Positions 14,859-23,414 of a stretch of DNA of 23,423 bases are shown piece by piece (the stretch's first letter is position 1; the number at the start of each line of letters is the position of its first letter). Below the pieces are notes generated by a model, which was given only the letters and a program-made list of their open reading frames with translations, did not search any database and was not told where the DNA came from. The position numbers and the translations under genes are program-made. Location: IMG/VR virus record IMGVR_UViG_3300018080_000604, positions 1 to 23,423 of that record. One strand, written 5' to 3'. Source of the stretch: a virus.

Positions 14859-17081
14859 TTAAGGGAATAAAACAGCTAAACCGTTTAATAAACTATTATC
14901 TATGTTATCTGAATCTGTGACCGCTGCCAAAATATAAGGCAAAAGCACCGTTTTTGTGCTGTCGTCTTTTGTTGGGTCAAAGTCTTGTATTTCTTCTAAG
15001 ATATATCTAATACTATCTAAAAATATATTAGCTCTAAAACTAACATTGTTTAACATTAAGGTATTCCATACTAAGAACTCTTTTAGTTTCTTTGCGTTGC
15101 TCAGTGTTGCCATTTCATGTATATAGAAAGTATCTAACAAACCCGGAACACTTAAGCCGTTTATAGTTTCATTCGCAAAACTTAAAGAAGGGTCTAAGCC
15201 TGTTATATCATTGTAGTTTACAAAAAAACAGGCAGGCAGTTCAACGTCCCCCACCGTATCAACTTGGATATACCCATCAACGCCGCCACGCTGCCCGAAA
15301 AAGTGCAAAATTCTAGGTTTTACATTATAATTCGCCTGTAGTGCTTGGTCGTCTTCTTGGTAGTCTTGCGGGAAAATAAGCGGGATTAATGGGCTAACAT
15401 TTGTGCCCACCGTGTCGGGGTTACTTTGTATTATTTGCTCTAAGGTGTGAATAGTTTTAGCAAAAAAACGTACTTCTTTTTCTTCATCTTGATTTATAAA
15501 AGTATCATCCTGCAAAATATACGCACCCTCATAAATACCCCTTAATTGTCCTTCCTCTTTTGCGCTTTCTGTTGCCCCATCGGTTGCCCACTTAAAAACC
15601 TGATTCTTTTTAGGTTTTAGCCGCTCTATTTCTGCATCCTTTTGAAAGTCTAGTTTTGCTGTATAGTCAACCGTTTGCGCATCATCAAAAAAAGCGGGTT
15701 CTAATGTTTGCGGCGTTGTTTGGCTTGTATCTGTGTATTTGTTTCTTGGTTCTAGTCTTATGGTCCTAGTATTAGGGTCATTCTCAAAACGTAAGTTGTG
15801 TATATCAGTAATGCCGTTGATAAAGTCTAAAGCTGTCCAATCTTTTAAAAGGTATTCCCAAACAATAGGTTGATTAAACCCAAAAGACGCTTCAAATGTT
15901 GCTTGTATTGTCCCTTGAATCGTACACGAACCCGGACCGCCTGCGCCCTGTTCTATGCACAAAGATTGTATTTGTATAGTATCACCAGCACTAACAGGGA
16001 TAACAACACTTTTAAATTTAGAACGCTGCCCCGCTGCTACCGGTGGGCCTGGTGGGCCTACTAAAACAACACTACCAAAGGCCGCCAAAAGGTCAAAAGG
16101 CCCCCCATTTTGGGAAAAGCCTATAAAGCACGTTTGGGGCGGGTTGCCCGCTACTGCTGTGCAAATTAAATCTACATCATAAATGACAAAACCATCATTT
16201 AAAACGGTATATGTAGAAGTTGCACCTACCCAAGCACCGGGATTAAGAGCGGGCAGTTTTAAAGCGTTTAGCCCTAATAATGGTATAGCTGTTGGGGGCG
16301 GTGCTGGTGCTTGCGTGGGGATTAATATATTTGGAACCTCTAAAATGATATTTAAAAAATCATCGCTATACGTTTGGGGGTAAACATCAATAGGTGCAAT
16401 TGGTAAAATTAAACTTTTGAACCGCTCAGTACCAAAAAGATTAGAAGCAAAAGTATAGCCTATAGCGTTTTCTATAGCGTCAAAAATAGCCTTCACAAAT
16501 AGAAAGGGGGTGAACTCGCCTAGTTCTACATTAACACCACTTTTAACAGTTGTGCCCCCTGTTTCGTTGTTCCATGTTCTCCACTTAATTAAGCAGAACC
16601 CGAAAAAATCCCCGCTATCTATAGAAGCATTCCAACCCGCCTGCACTGTTGCACTGTCAAAAGTTTGATTAGTAAATTCTAAATCTGATAGCTTAAGCCC
16701 TTTTAAAGCTAAAAGCCAATCGGTATTTGATCCATAAAGCCCAACTTTATATTTAGAAACTTCCCTTTTGTTTGGCCTTCCTTTTCCGTTTAATATAGCC
16801 CTTTGTAATTGACTAACACCACTAAAAACAGGGACGCCGTTAACCTTAACGGTGGTGCGCTTCCTTTTCATAGCGTTTTTGTTTAGGGTGCCCATATCTG
16901 AATAATTATTGTATAAATTATTCGTTTCTTTGCTTGCAGGTAAATTTATAAACCTGTCAGCACTAGAACCGGCGGCCTGTCCTAATTCGTTTGCTATACG
17001 GTAGGAAAGCAAAAAAGGCAGTTCCTCTAATGGTAAAGCTACTGTTACCCCATCTATTTCTAATTCTATGTATTTTTTCAT
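14859..17081 (-). CDS. Tail tip / baseplate hub-type protein with inserted beta-sandwich domain
   Basis: This 740-residue protein has an N-terminal part (residues 1-250) with LPFLLSYRIANELGQ, RFINLPASKETNNLY, VFSGVSQLQRAILNGKG and YKVGLYGSNTDWLLALKG, and a C-terminal part (400-740) with KDWTALDFINGITDIHNLRF and LSNAKKLKEFLVWNTLMLNN. These match the large baseplate/hub-like proteins that accompany tape measures in Bacteroidetes phages. Between them lies an insert of about 145 residues (255-400) that is Pro- and Gly-rich, beta-rich, and contains GPPGPP and four Cys. It may be a carbohydrate- or surface-binding module. The gene lies just upstream of the tape measure, the reverse of the common order. 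Hub assignment is by similarity of layout, not by structure. Confidence 0.65.
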   Translation of the reverse strand: MKKYIELEIDGVTVALPLEELPFLLSYRIANELGQAAGSSADRFINLPASKETNNLYNNYSDMGTLNKNAMKRKRTTVKVNGVPVFSGVSQLQRAILNGKGRPNKREVSKYKVGLYGSNTDWLLALKGLKLSDLEFTNQTFDSATVQAGWNASIDSGDFFGFCLIKWRTWNNETGGTTVKSGVNVELGEFTPFLFVKAIFDAIENAIGYTFASNLFGTERFKSLILPIAPIDVYPQTYSDDFLNIILEVPNILIPTQAPAPPPTAIPLLGLNALKLPALNPGAWVGATSTYTVLNDGFVIYDVDLICTAVAGNPPQTCFIGFSQNGGPFDLLAAFGSVVLVGPPGPPVAAGQRSKFKSVVIPVSAGDTIQIQSLCIEQGAGGPGSCTIQGTIQATFEASFGFNQPIVWEYLLKDWTALDFINGITDIHNLRFENDPNTRTIRLEPRNKYTDTSQTTPQTLEPAFFDDAQTVDYTAKLDFQKDAEIERLKPKKNQVFKWATDGATESAKEEGQLRGIYEGAYILQDDTFINQDEEKEVRFFAKTIHTLEQIIQSNPDTVGTNVSPLIPLIFPQDYQEDDQALQANYNVKPRILHFFGQRGGVDGYIQVDTVGDVELPACFFVNYNDITGLDPSLSFANETINGLSVPGLLDTFYIHEMATLSNAKKLKEFLVWNTLMLNNVSFRANIFLDSIRYILEEIQDFDPTKDDSTKTVLLPYILAAVTDSDNIDNSLLNGLAVLFP

Positions 17082-17087
17082 GCTGCT

Positions 17088-18335
17088 TTAATTGCGCATT
17101 GTTATTATATTGTTAGACGGTTGTATTGTTACCTCAAATAGGCTTAAATCGTCTTTTATATCGCTAATAGGTGTACTATCTAATATTACTACGCTTTGCA
17201 TCGGTTGCCCATCTATTTCGGCGTATATTTCAGGGCTATATAAAAGCTCCTGAAGCCAAACCCCAAAAGTTTTATCCTTTATTAAATATTCTAGCTCAAA
17301 ACTTTCAATAGCTTCTATATTTACGGGGTATTTACCCTTATCTTGTGGGTTGTGGTAGTTTGGTGCTGGTCCCCAATTTAGCGGCCTTTGTATTGTTGTG
17401 CTGCTTTTATCAATTGTTTGCTGGGTGTATTTCATGGTAACAGCATCAAAACCGCCCTTGCAGTTTAGCCAATACAAACGCACTTTGTAAGAGTCGCAAC
17501 AGGGCACAATATTAAAACGGAATGTTTCAGAAGTTACTAAGAACGAAGGCAGGCCAAAAATACCGCCCTCAACATGGTAATAACTAACATTAGGATCTAA
17601 TATATTCACTGCCCCTTCATCATATACCGCCGCCGATAGATTAGCAGGCCCAAAACCGCCGGTTATTTGGTCTTGTTGTGTTCCTGTTAATAGTGCAAAA
17701 TAGTTAAAACTACCTTCCTGTATTAGTGCTCCTGAACTATCAAATGTTTGAACCCTTATTCTAGTATTAGTACCAAGCCCTAAAGCGGTTGTATATAAAC
17801 TCAGATAGTAAGAATCTTGTAAACAAATATCTAATACTTTGGGGCTGTTAGTTAGGAACCTAGAGGTATTGCCTAATATCGGTGCAAACTCAAATAATTC
17901 CATATTATCAAAGTTTTGCGCCACGTTTGCAAATACATCATAAGTCCCAATTGTTTCAACTATTCCAATATCTTGTAATTTTCCACTTGGTAGTTGTTCT
18001 TGATACGTTGCTGAAAATTCAACTTGGCTAAACAAATCTGGATTTAAAACCTTATAGGGGCTGTTATTGGTACCTAAACTTGTAGTTGTTGTGTTGTCGC
18101 TTTGGTCGGGGCTTAAAAAGTCCTGTAATATGCTTTGTACGTCCATAGTAGCAGTAAAAACGCCCGTTGGACCTTCTTCCATATCATAAGCCAAAGTAGT
18201 TGCTAAACTTCCATTTATTATAACTTCTAAGATGATTTTTTTTAGTTTATTAGCACCAGGCCAAAAAACAGAAGCTAAACACCTTACCGGCCTGTATGCG
18301 CTTATAGTATCTAATAAATCTAATTGTAAAGGCAT
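17088..18335 (-). CDS. Tail structural protein (distal-tail-like)
   Basis: This is a 415-residue beta-rich protein. Its centre-to-C-terminal region has the motif FNIVPCCDSYKVRLYWLNCK followed by GGFDAVTMKYTQQ, which I associate with tail proteins near the baseplate of Bacteroidetes phages ('WLN-GGFD' segment). The C-terminus (SFELEYLIKDKTFGVWLQEL, then SVVILDSTPISDIKDDLSLF) resembles a domain that assembles onto the tail tip. It is adjacent to the 740-residue hub-like gene (gap of six bases), forming a pair before the tape measure. The start is ATG 18335. Exact position in the tail (distal tail ring or tip) is inferred. Confidence 0.6.
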   Translation of the reverse strand: MPLQLDLLDTISAYRPVRCLASVFWPGANKLKKIILEVIINGSLATTLAYDMEEGPTGVFTATMDVQSILQDFLSPDQSDNTTTTSLGTNNSPYKVLNPDLFSQVEFSATYQEQLPSGKLQDIGIVETIGTYDVFANVAQNFDNMELFEFAPILGNTSRFLTNSPKVLDICLQDSYYLSLYTTALGLGTNTRIRVQTFDSSGALIQEGSFNYFALLTGTQQDQITGGFGPANLSAAVYDEGAVNILDPNVSYYHVEGGIFGLPSFLVTSETFRFNIVPCCDSYKVRLYWLNCKGGFDAVTMKYTQQTIDKSSTTIQRPLNWGPAPNYHNPQDKGKYPVNIEAIESFELEYLIKDKTFGVWLQELLYSPEIYAEIDGQPMQSVVILDSTPISDIKDDLSLFEVTIQPSNNIITMRN

Positions 18336-18346
18336 TGTTTATATTT

Positions 18347-18625
18347 TTACCCTAGTAATTCAGTTAATTTAGTGTCAAACTCGGTAACAAAATCCCCCCC
18401 GCTTTGCACTTGCAAAAGAGCATAATAAAACGCCTGCCCATATTTGGCTTTTGTTGTTATATCTGCAGCATTATAACCAGCTACCGCCGTATTTGTTATA
18501 TATATAGGCGTGTAATCTAAGTTATATGTTTTAATACTTATTAGCTCACCTAATACCGCCGTTGTGCCTGTTAGGGGGTTAGTATTAAATATATCAACTG
18601 CCGCCTGTGCGTCTTCCTGTGTCAT
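18347..18625 (-). CDS. Small hypothetical tail-region protein
   Basis: This 92-residue acidic protein (TQEDAQAAVDIFNTNPLTGT onward, ending DFVTEFDTKLTELLG) has a likely alpha/beta fold and no motif recognised. Its ATG follows the preceding TAA with no base between, so translation is tightly coupled to the gp10-like gene. Size and place between tail-completion and tail-tip genes suggest a minor tail component, without further support. Confidence 0.65.
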   Translation of the reverse strand: MTQEDAQAAVDIFNTNPLTGTTAVLGELISIKTYNLDYTPIYITNTAVAGYNAADITTKAKYGQAFYYALLQVQSGGDFVTEFDTKLTELLG

Positions 18626-19159
18626 TTAAGTAGTTTCTTTTATCAACTGTTCAAAAAATAATTCTATCGACATTTGCAGTGCCCTAAATATTAGGTTTTC
18701 GGCTTCCTGTCTAGTATCTAAAAGGGCTGCACTAATAGCCCCCTGCCTTTTCCCTGTCTTACTGAACTTCCTACTATTTCTAGTGCTTAGCCCTTCGCGT
18801 TTGTGTGCGCTTGCTATTGCAAAGGCTATAGAAGTAGCTTTTTTAATAGAAACCCCAAAACGCTTTTTAGCAAAATCTTTAAGGCCCTCAATGTATTTAG
18901 ACCTTCGAGCACCAGAACCGCGCCCGCTGTATGGAATCCTACTAGGTTTTATACCTTGATCTATTACTATTCCATAATCTTGCATTAAAATTAAAACCTT
19001 TGCACCTTCTAGCGTTTCTTGGGTTTTATACTCTATACTCTTTTCTAGTTTGCCCGTTAAACGGTGCCCCTGTAATCTATACTGAATCTTTAGGGCTTCA
19101 ACTGTTAATTTTCCTATTTTTTCAGCGGCTTCTAAAAATCCGCTTCTATCGGTTGCCAT
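18626..19159 (-). CDS. HK97 gp10-like tail-completion / neck protein
   Basis: This 177-residue protein has the characteristic order of gp10-like proteins. An N-terminal helix leads into HRLTGKLEKSIEYKTQETLEG, then a strand with ILMQDYGIVIDQGIKPSRIP, then SKYIEGLKDFAKKRFG helices. The family joins the head connector to the tail tube, or completes the tail. The C-terminal 60 residues (ASAHKREGLSTRNSRKFSKTGK and after) are basic and may be an extension. It overlaps the upstream 77-codon gene by 28 bases. Family call rests on the 'LTG-L--SI' and 'DYG--I--G-KPS-IP' pattern. Confidence 0.7.
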   Translation of the reverse strand: MATDRSGFLEAAEKIGKLTVEALKIQYRLQGHRLTGKLEKSIEYKTQETLEGAKVLILMQDYGIVIDQGIKPSRIPYSGRGSGARRSKYIEGLKDFAKKRFGVSIKKATSIAFAIASAHKREGLSTRNSRKFSKTGKRQGAISAALLDTRQEAENLIFRALQMSIELFFEQLIKETT

Positions 19160-19365
19160 TCCTCAGCGCTTAAAGGTTCTAAAATTGTTTCGTTATTATA
19201 AACGGTGTAGCCGTTCAGTTGTGGGTACTCGGTAGAATCCCCAACCCACAATTTTATAACTGCTTTTGTTTTGCTTGTATTTATCCTTAGTGTATTTGCC
19301 GCTTCTACTATTATATTTAAAATAGATTGCTCAACAGGATAAGGAACTATATAAAATCTTTGCAT
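19132..19365 (-). CDS. Small hypothetical protein upstream of the gp10-like gene
   Basis: This 77-residue protein (MQRFYIVPYPVEQSILNIIV, then KTKAVIKLWVGDSTEYPQLN) looks like a compact beta-rich fold. It ends in an acidic segment (LSAEEWQPIEADF) that overlaps the next start by 28 bases. It begins ten bases after the LamG-fusion gene. No family is recognised; neck and tail-completion neighbours suggest a small joining protein. Confidence 0.6.
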   Translation of the reverse strand: MQRFYIVPYPVEQSILNIIVEAANTLRINTSKTKAVIKLWVGDSTEYPQLNGYTVYNNETILEPLSAEEWQPIEADF

Positions 19366-19375
19366 AATATTATTT

Positions 19376-20647
19376 TTATGGGGTGTCTGTTGTTCTGTCT
19401 ACTTCTTCCATGTTTACCGATATAGTTGTATTATCGTTTTTGCTTTCATCCGGAACATTCCAAACGCCGCCAATATATTGGGCTTTTTCGCCCTGTCTAT
19501 TCCAATAGGCTAAATTAAACTGCTTACTGTGCTGCCTTAAGTCGGTCGGCTTCCCACCGTTGTATGTTTCTGCTACTTCCTGAGCATCAAAACCAATATT
19601 AAAAAGCCCTATTTCGTTTAAATGCCCTCTATAATAACCGCCATTAGCCCACCCCTGTTTTCCTATTACTAACGGCCTGTTATAGTTATTCATTCCTGTA
19701 TAGGTGCCTAAACTTAAGTCTGTTAGTGTCATTTCTGCGCCGTTTAGGTAGGCTTTTATTCCTGCAAATGTTTTACTACCATCGTAAGTATATAAAATAT
19801 GGTTCCACGCCCCAAAATTAACCTGCTCAGTACTAAGTGCGCTCAGGTAATTATTATTAAATATACCGCTATATAGTGTTAATCTTGTTTCCCCCGTATC
19901 AAATAAAACTAATTGATATTCGTCTAAACCTACAAACACGCTTGCGCCCCTTTTATTTATAAGCCATTGACTAGCTCCTGTATTAAGTGGTTTTATCCAC
20001 ATCGAAAAAGTTAGGCCGGTATCTGTCACACCATCCCCAAAACTTAATGTATTATTATCTGGTGCTTCTTGGTATTCGTCCACACCATCATAAAGGTAAC
20101 TAAACGTATCTTTAAAACATTCAACCCGTTCGTTATCTGTATTATTTACGCTTGTAAGGTCTATATCTATGCACTCAGTATTAAAAGGCGTTACTAAATT
20201 GAATGTCAATTCATAAGTCACTAACCTATCATTAAAGGCGTAAGCATCTAAATTAAAAGCCGCTTCCTGTTTTCTTAGTGAGCTTTGTAAACACGCCCCT
20301 TCTGTTTTGATACTGTAAAGCGAACGCATAAAAGAAAGGGCCAATAGTTCTAAATCGCTCATTTTTTCTAAAAGCGTTTCACATATAGCCCCGTTTTTGT
20401 CGCTGTCTTGTCGATCTGCAAACAAAAGCCTAACAGTTCTAAATATTTTGCTGTCGTGTGTCCTGTAAGAACCTGCAGGCGGTTCAAACATTACTAAGGG
20501 GTAAGGGTCTGAACATTTAGGGGAAGGGTTGAAATTATTAATTATACTAGTGTTAATATCACTAAGAAACCCAAAATGATAAGAATTTAAACCCGCTATG
20601 TTTTGAGTAATAGCGTTAAATATATTGCTTAACTCTGTTAGTGTCAT
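19376..20647 (-). CDS. Tail terminator-like protein fused to a LamG (concanavalin-like) domain
   Basis: In this 423-residue protein, residues 1-165 resemble a phage tail terminator/minor structural protein: an N-terminal helix (LTELSNIFNAITQNIAGL), PYPLVMFEPPAGSYR, the strand KIFRTVRLLFADRQD, a helix (CETLLEKMSDLELLALSFMR) and the strand RLVTYELTFNLVTPFN. Residues 185-385 form a LamG-like beta-sandwich: YLYDGVDEYQEAPDNNTLSF, LTFSMWIKPL, LINKRG, WNHILYTYDGSK, KAYLNGAEM, and YRGHLNEIGLFNIGFDAQEV. LamG domains bind glycans or proteins. A lectin fused to a protein of the head-tail junction is unusual and could make an adhesin on the neck or collar. Start ATG 20647 overlaps the previous stop as TAATG. 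Confidence 0.7.
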   Translation of the reverse strand: MTLTELSNIFNAITQNIAGLNSYHFGFLSDINTSIINNFNPSPKCSDPYPLVMFEPPAGSYRTHDSKIFRTVRLLFADRQDSDKNGAICETLLEKMSDLELLALSFMRSLYSIKTEGACLQSSLRKQEAAFNLDAYAFNDRLVTYELTFNLVTPFNTECIDIDLTSVNNTDNERVECFKDTFSYLYDGVDEYQEAPDNNTLSFGDGVTDTGLTFSMWIKPLNTGASQWLINKRGASVFVGLDEYQLVLFDTGETRLTLYSGIFNNNYLSALSTEQVNFGAWNHILYTYDGSKTFAGIKAYLNGAEMTLTDLSLGTYTGMNNYNRPLVIGKQGWANGGYYRGHLNEIGLFNIGFDAQEVAETYNGGKPTDLRQHSKQFNLAYWNRQGEKAQYIGGVWNVPDESKNDNTTISVNMEEVDRTTDTP

Positions 20648-21531
20648 TATTTCAATTTTATATCATATAAGCGGCCCTGATAAGCATTTATAGCGTTATC
20701 CGCTGCTAAATGTGTTAAACATTCCCAAAGGTTGGTTCTTAATACGCTTTCCTGAGAATTAAACCCGCTAATATCAAAAATCTTTTTTTCTGCTAGTCGC
20801 TTAATCGTAAGCAACCAACCAAACGCATTTTGTAAACCCTCTACACCTGCCTTTTTTTCTTCCCTGCTCGGTTTACTAAACAAAGTTTTGCCGTATTTCG
20901 TTTTAATTAGCTTTTTTGTTTCATGGAAGTATAAAAATACTTGCCATGCTTGGGCTAAATTCGCGGCCTTGAATAGTTCTGTGCGTTCTTGTATTATATC
21001 ATTTGATAAATATAGTTGTTCCCCTTCTTTCCTGAGCAGTAAAGCCATTATAGAGGGGAATATATAAAACTTATTTTGGTTGTCCCTCTCCGTGTTTGCT
21101 TCTAATTGGTCAGCTTCGGCATATTGAAACAAAATAGCATTTTGCATATTTTCACCAGGAAGCCGCCAAAGTTCGCCCCCTATAGAAAGAACTTCTTTAT
21201 ATTCATACTTAATAGGGTTTAGGGCGTTGTTTGTTAGATAGTAATATTCTGTCAAAGTTGCCATATCAAAACCCGCCACCGTTTCAAGATCCAAACAGGA
21301 CCAAAAACAAAGATTGGCTTCAAAAAAGGGCCTAAGCTGTTTATTGATAAAGTTATCTGAAAAAGACTGTAATATATTTAAACGCTCTTTTTCGTCCGGT
21401 TCGTTTTCCAGCTTTTCCCATTTAGTAGGCTTAAGCGGTTCAACGTCTAAAAGATATTGATAAACCTCTAATAGTTTTACCTCATTGGCCTGTGTTGGAA
21501 TTTCGTACCTGTTAAGCCTTTTGTATTTCAT
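20647..21531 (-). CDS. Hypothetical phage protein between terminase and tail-completion genes
   Basis: This 294-residue, mostly helical protein is not recognised. Visible segments include MKYKRLNRYEIPTQANEVKL, FWSCLDLETVAGFDMATLTE, a Lys-rich middle (ETKKLIKTKYGKTLFSKPSR), and a C-terminus with DISGFNSQESVLRTNLWECL. No enzyme motif, signal peptide or membrane segment is seen. It overlaps the upstream small gene by 20 bases and the next gene by one. Its constant company with packaging and tail-completion genes suggests a virion assembly role, such as a chaperone or a structural component, which is inference only. Confidence 0.65.
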   Translation of the reverse strand: MKYKRLNRYEIPTQANEVKLLEVYQYLLDVEPLKPTKWEKLENEPDEKERLNILQSFSDNFINKQLRPFFEANLCFWSCLDLETVAGFDMATLTEYYYLTNNALNPIKYEYKEVLSIGGELWRLPGENMQNAILFQYAEADQLEANTERDNQNKFYIFPSIMALLLRKEGEQLYLSNDIIQERTELFKAANLAQAWQVFLYFHETKKLIKTKYGKTLFSKPSREEKKAGVEGLQNAFGWLLTIKRLAEKKIFDISGFNSQESVLRTNLWECLTHLAADNAINAYQGRLYDIKLK

Positions 21532-21724
21532 TGGGTAACAACTTTATTTTTATTTCTACTTTGTTATTTAGCTGCTTTAAGTTTAGTGCTATGTCTTTTG
21601 ATATAGCCTGAAAGCCTGCGTTTTTAGAGCTATGGTATAAAGTTTCGAACATTTGTTCTAATTGCTTTAGCTGCTCAATAGCGGCCTTAAAATCAACTTC
21701 CTTTTTCTTTCTTGGTCTTCCCAT
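21512..21724 (-). CDS. Small basic/coiled-coil protein next to the terminase
   Basis: This 70-residue protein starts with an AT-hook-like stretch (MGRPRKKKEVDFKAAIEQLK) followed by a helix with heptad-like Leu/Met spacing (LKQLEQMFETLYHSS) and a Lys/Leu-rich end. It begins three bases after the large terminase and overlaps the next gene by 20. DNA contact and oligomerisation are plausible from composition, so it may assist packaging. No family recognised. Confidence 0.6.
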   Translation of the reverse strand: MGRPRKKKEVDFKAAIEQLKQLEQMFETLYHSSKNAGFQAISKDIALNLKQLNNKVEIKIKLLPNEIQKA

Positions 21725-21727
21725 TGT

Positions 21728-22972
21728 TTAGCGTCTTTTTCTTTTTGCTGCTATTACGCCGCTTTTGTTGGTCAGATAGCTAAAAGCATAACGCCCCGCG
21801 TCTATTGCATGATTGTAAGCGTCTATAGGTATTCCTGCTTTCCTATCATTCCAAATATAATTATTAAATTCTGTTTTTATATTGGTGCTTTGTGGTGTTA
21901 TTATATGTGTATAGTCCTGCATAGATGTTAAACCAGCACTAACAGAACCGGGACCCTTTTTACATGGTCTTATATTTAGGCCCATTTTTGAAAGGTCTTT
22001 TATTAACCTTCCTTCTGCGCTGTCTGCTATTATTAAATCATTCTTAGCCCTTAAACGGCTTTTATTCAGTTCGTATATTTCAGCAGTGCCTAAACTATCA
22101 GTTGTATATATTTCTTCATGCCAATACATCTTTTTAGCTTTCTTATCTACTGCTATTTTTATTAGGGTCGTTGGATCAATACTAAAACCGTAATCCTGAC
22201 CAAGACAATAGGGTAAAGAGTTATTAAACTCGCCTTCCTGCCAATTGTCAAAAATAACCCCTTCCGCCTTATCGAGCCACGCCCCTATATATTTGTGTTG
22301 GTACTTTTTAGGGTTTTCTTTCCTTACCTGCTCCCACTGTTGCACCTTTTTAGCGTCTAGGTTCGTTATATTTATGTGGTACGTTGTGTGTATGTGTTCA
22401 ACTTCCTTATGTGTACTTTGTTGATATGTAAAGCCATGTAAACTTTTTATAGTATGGCTTTTAGCAAAGAACTTTTTATAAATAAAGTGCTCTTTAGTTG
22501 TTGGGTTCTGTATCCATATAATACGGTTTTGTATGCCTTTGGTCCTTATACTATCGTCTATGTCAATAAAACTCTGTTCTTTATTGTAGTCTTCCCCTTC
22601 TTCAATAACCCATGTCGTTATGTTTGGTAACGTTTTTAAATTCCCTGTTTGGTCCCCTGAACTTGTCTTAATACCTGAAAACATAATACTACTACCTGTC
22701 ACATTGTTTGTTATTAGCTTTTTAGTAATAGTGTACTTTTTAGGATCAGATATTAACTCTATATGTTTTGCGAATAGGGGAATTATTGTTTTTTCCACGC
22801 TGGTCATGGTGTAACGTGTATATAAAATACTTTGCCCTACCTGTTCCAGTAACCTTATCAGGAAATCCTGAACCGCAAACGTTTTACCAGAACCGCGCCC
22901 CCCTGTAAGTATAAAGTAACGCTTTTTTGATGTATAGAGGGGTTTATATATGCTATTTATTTTTATCATCAT
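21728..22972 (-). CDS. terL: Terminase large subunit
   Basis: This 414-residue ATPase-nuclease pumps and cuts phage DNA at the portal. Walker A is G24-GRGSGKT31 (YFILTGGRGSGKTFAVQ). Walker B is WVIEEGED (residues 121-128) with Glu124/Glu125. The C-terminal RNase H-like nuclease has Asp260 (LGQDYGFSIDPTTLIKI), Asp317 (LIIADSAEG) and Asp391 (NHAIDAGRYAF), with KKGPGSVSAG between. The pattern is that of the Terminase_3/Terminase_3C families. Length is normal and the gene looks intact. Two ATGs stand in tandem at the start (22972 and 22969); the frame overlaps the small subunit by 20 bases. The C-terminus is basic (AAKRKRR). Confidence 0.95.
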   Translation of the reverse strand: MMIKINSIYKPLYTSKKRYFILTGGRGSGKTFAVQDFLIRLLEQVGQSILYTRYTMTSVEKTIIPLFAKHIELISDPKKYTITKKLITNNVTGSSIMFSGIKTSSGDQTGNLKTLPNITTWVIEEGEDYNKEQSFIDIDDSIRTKGIQNRIIWIQNPTTKEHFIYKKFFAKSHTIKSLHGFTYQQSTHKEVEHIHTTYHINITNLDAKKVQQWEQVRKENPKKYQHKYIGAWLDKAEGVIFDNWQEGEFNNSLPYCLGQDYGFSIDPTTLIKIAVDKKAKKMYWHEEIYTTDSLGTAEIYELNKSRLRAKNDLIIADSAEGRLIKDLSKMGLNIRPCKKGPGSVSAGLTSMQDYTHIITPQSTNIKTEFNNYIWNDRKAGIPIDAYNHAIDAGRYAFSYLTNKSGVIAAKRKRR

Positions 22973-23321
22973 CGACCCACGTTATTGGGTTTATACTTTG
23001 TATTTTATCCCCTTTTGTGGTATGGTCTATATTTTGTTTGTTTAGCTTTTCAAGTTCTTCAGGTGTTGCACAAAGTTTGTAAAGTGCTATTTCTGTAGTG
23101 GCGTTTCCTGCTTCGTACCATTTATCACGTAAACCGCCCTTCATACTTATTTTGTTTTCCTCTATAGCCTTTTTAATGCTTTCTAGTTTTTCCAACTCTT
23201 TATTATAAAAAGTAGCTGAAGAACACGGTAAAAAGTGCACAACTTCCTGAATAAATATAAGTTTGTGCTTCTGTATTGCCTTGATTGCTAGCTTTTCAAG
23301 TTCCTCATTGTCGTATGCCAT
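22953..23321 (-). CDS. terS: Terminase small subunit
   Basis: This 122-residue DNA-binding partner of the large terminase recognises the packaging site. The first 40 residues form a helix-turn-helix-like segment (HKLIFIQEVVHFLPCSSATF), followed by KKAIEENKISMKGGLRDKWY and NATTEIALYKLCATPEELEK, a pattern I know from small terminases of Bacteroidetes phages. The C-terminus is polar and probably flexible. It is the first gene of the late operon, starts at ATG 23321, and its end overlaps the large subunit by 20 bases. Position and pattern agree well. Confidence 0.8.
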   Translation of the reverse strand: MAYDNEELEKLAIKAIQKHKLIFIQEVVHFLPCSSATFYNKELEKLESIKKAIEENKISMKGGLRDKWYEAGNATTEIALYKLCATPEELEKLNKQNIDHTTKGDKIQSINPITWVDDDKNK

Positions 23322-23327
23322 TGTTTT

Positions 23328-23340
23328 AGTTTTTAAAACT
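23328..23340. repeat. 13-base near-perfect palindrome before terS
   Basis: AGTTTTTAAAACT has six-base arms (AGTTTT and AAAACT) around a central T. It lies 6 bases upstream of the terS ATG in the untranslated leader. It might be a weak operator or simply a product of AT richness. Confidence 0.4.
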
Positions 23341-23344
23341 TAAA

Positions 23345-23382
23345 TATACAAAATACCTTTGATATATAAACGTTTTTGTATA
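23345..23382. repeat. 9-base inverted repeat in the late-operon leader
   Basis: TATACAAAA (23345-23353) and TTTTGTATA (23374-23382) are exact reverse complements with 20 bases between, so their centres lie 29 bases apart. They fall between the predicted promoter and terS. Candidate uses are a dimeric regulator operator or the packaging recognition site of the small terminase, often found near its own gene. All-AT flanks mean chance cannot be excluded. Confidence 0.5.
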
Positions 23383-23414
23383 ACTTTATGTTTCAAGTGT
23401 TTAATTAACTAAAA

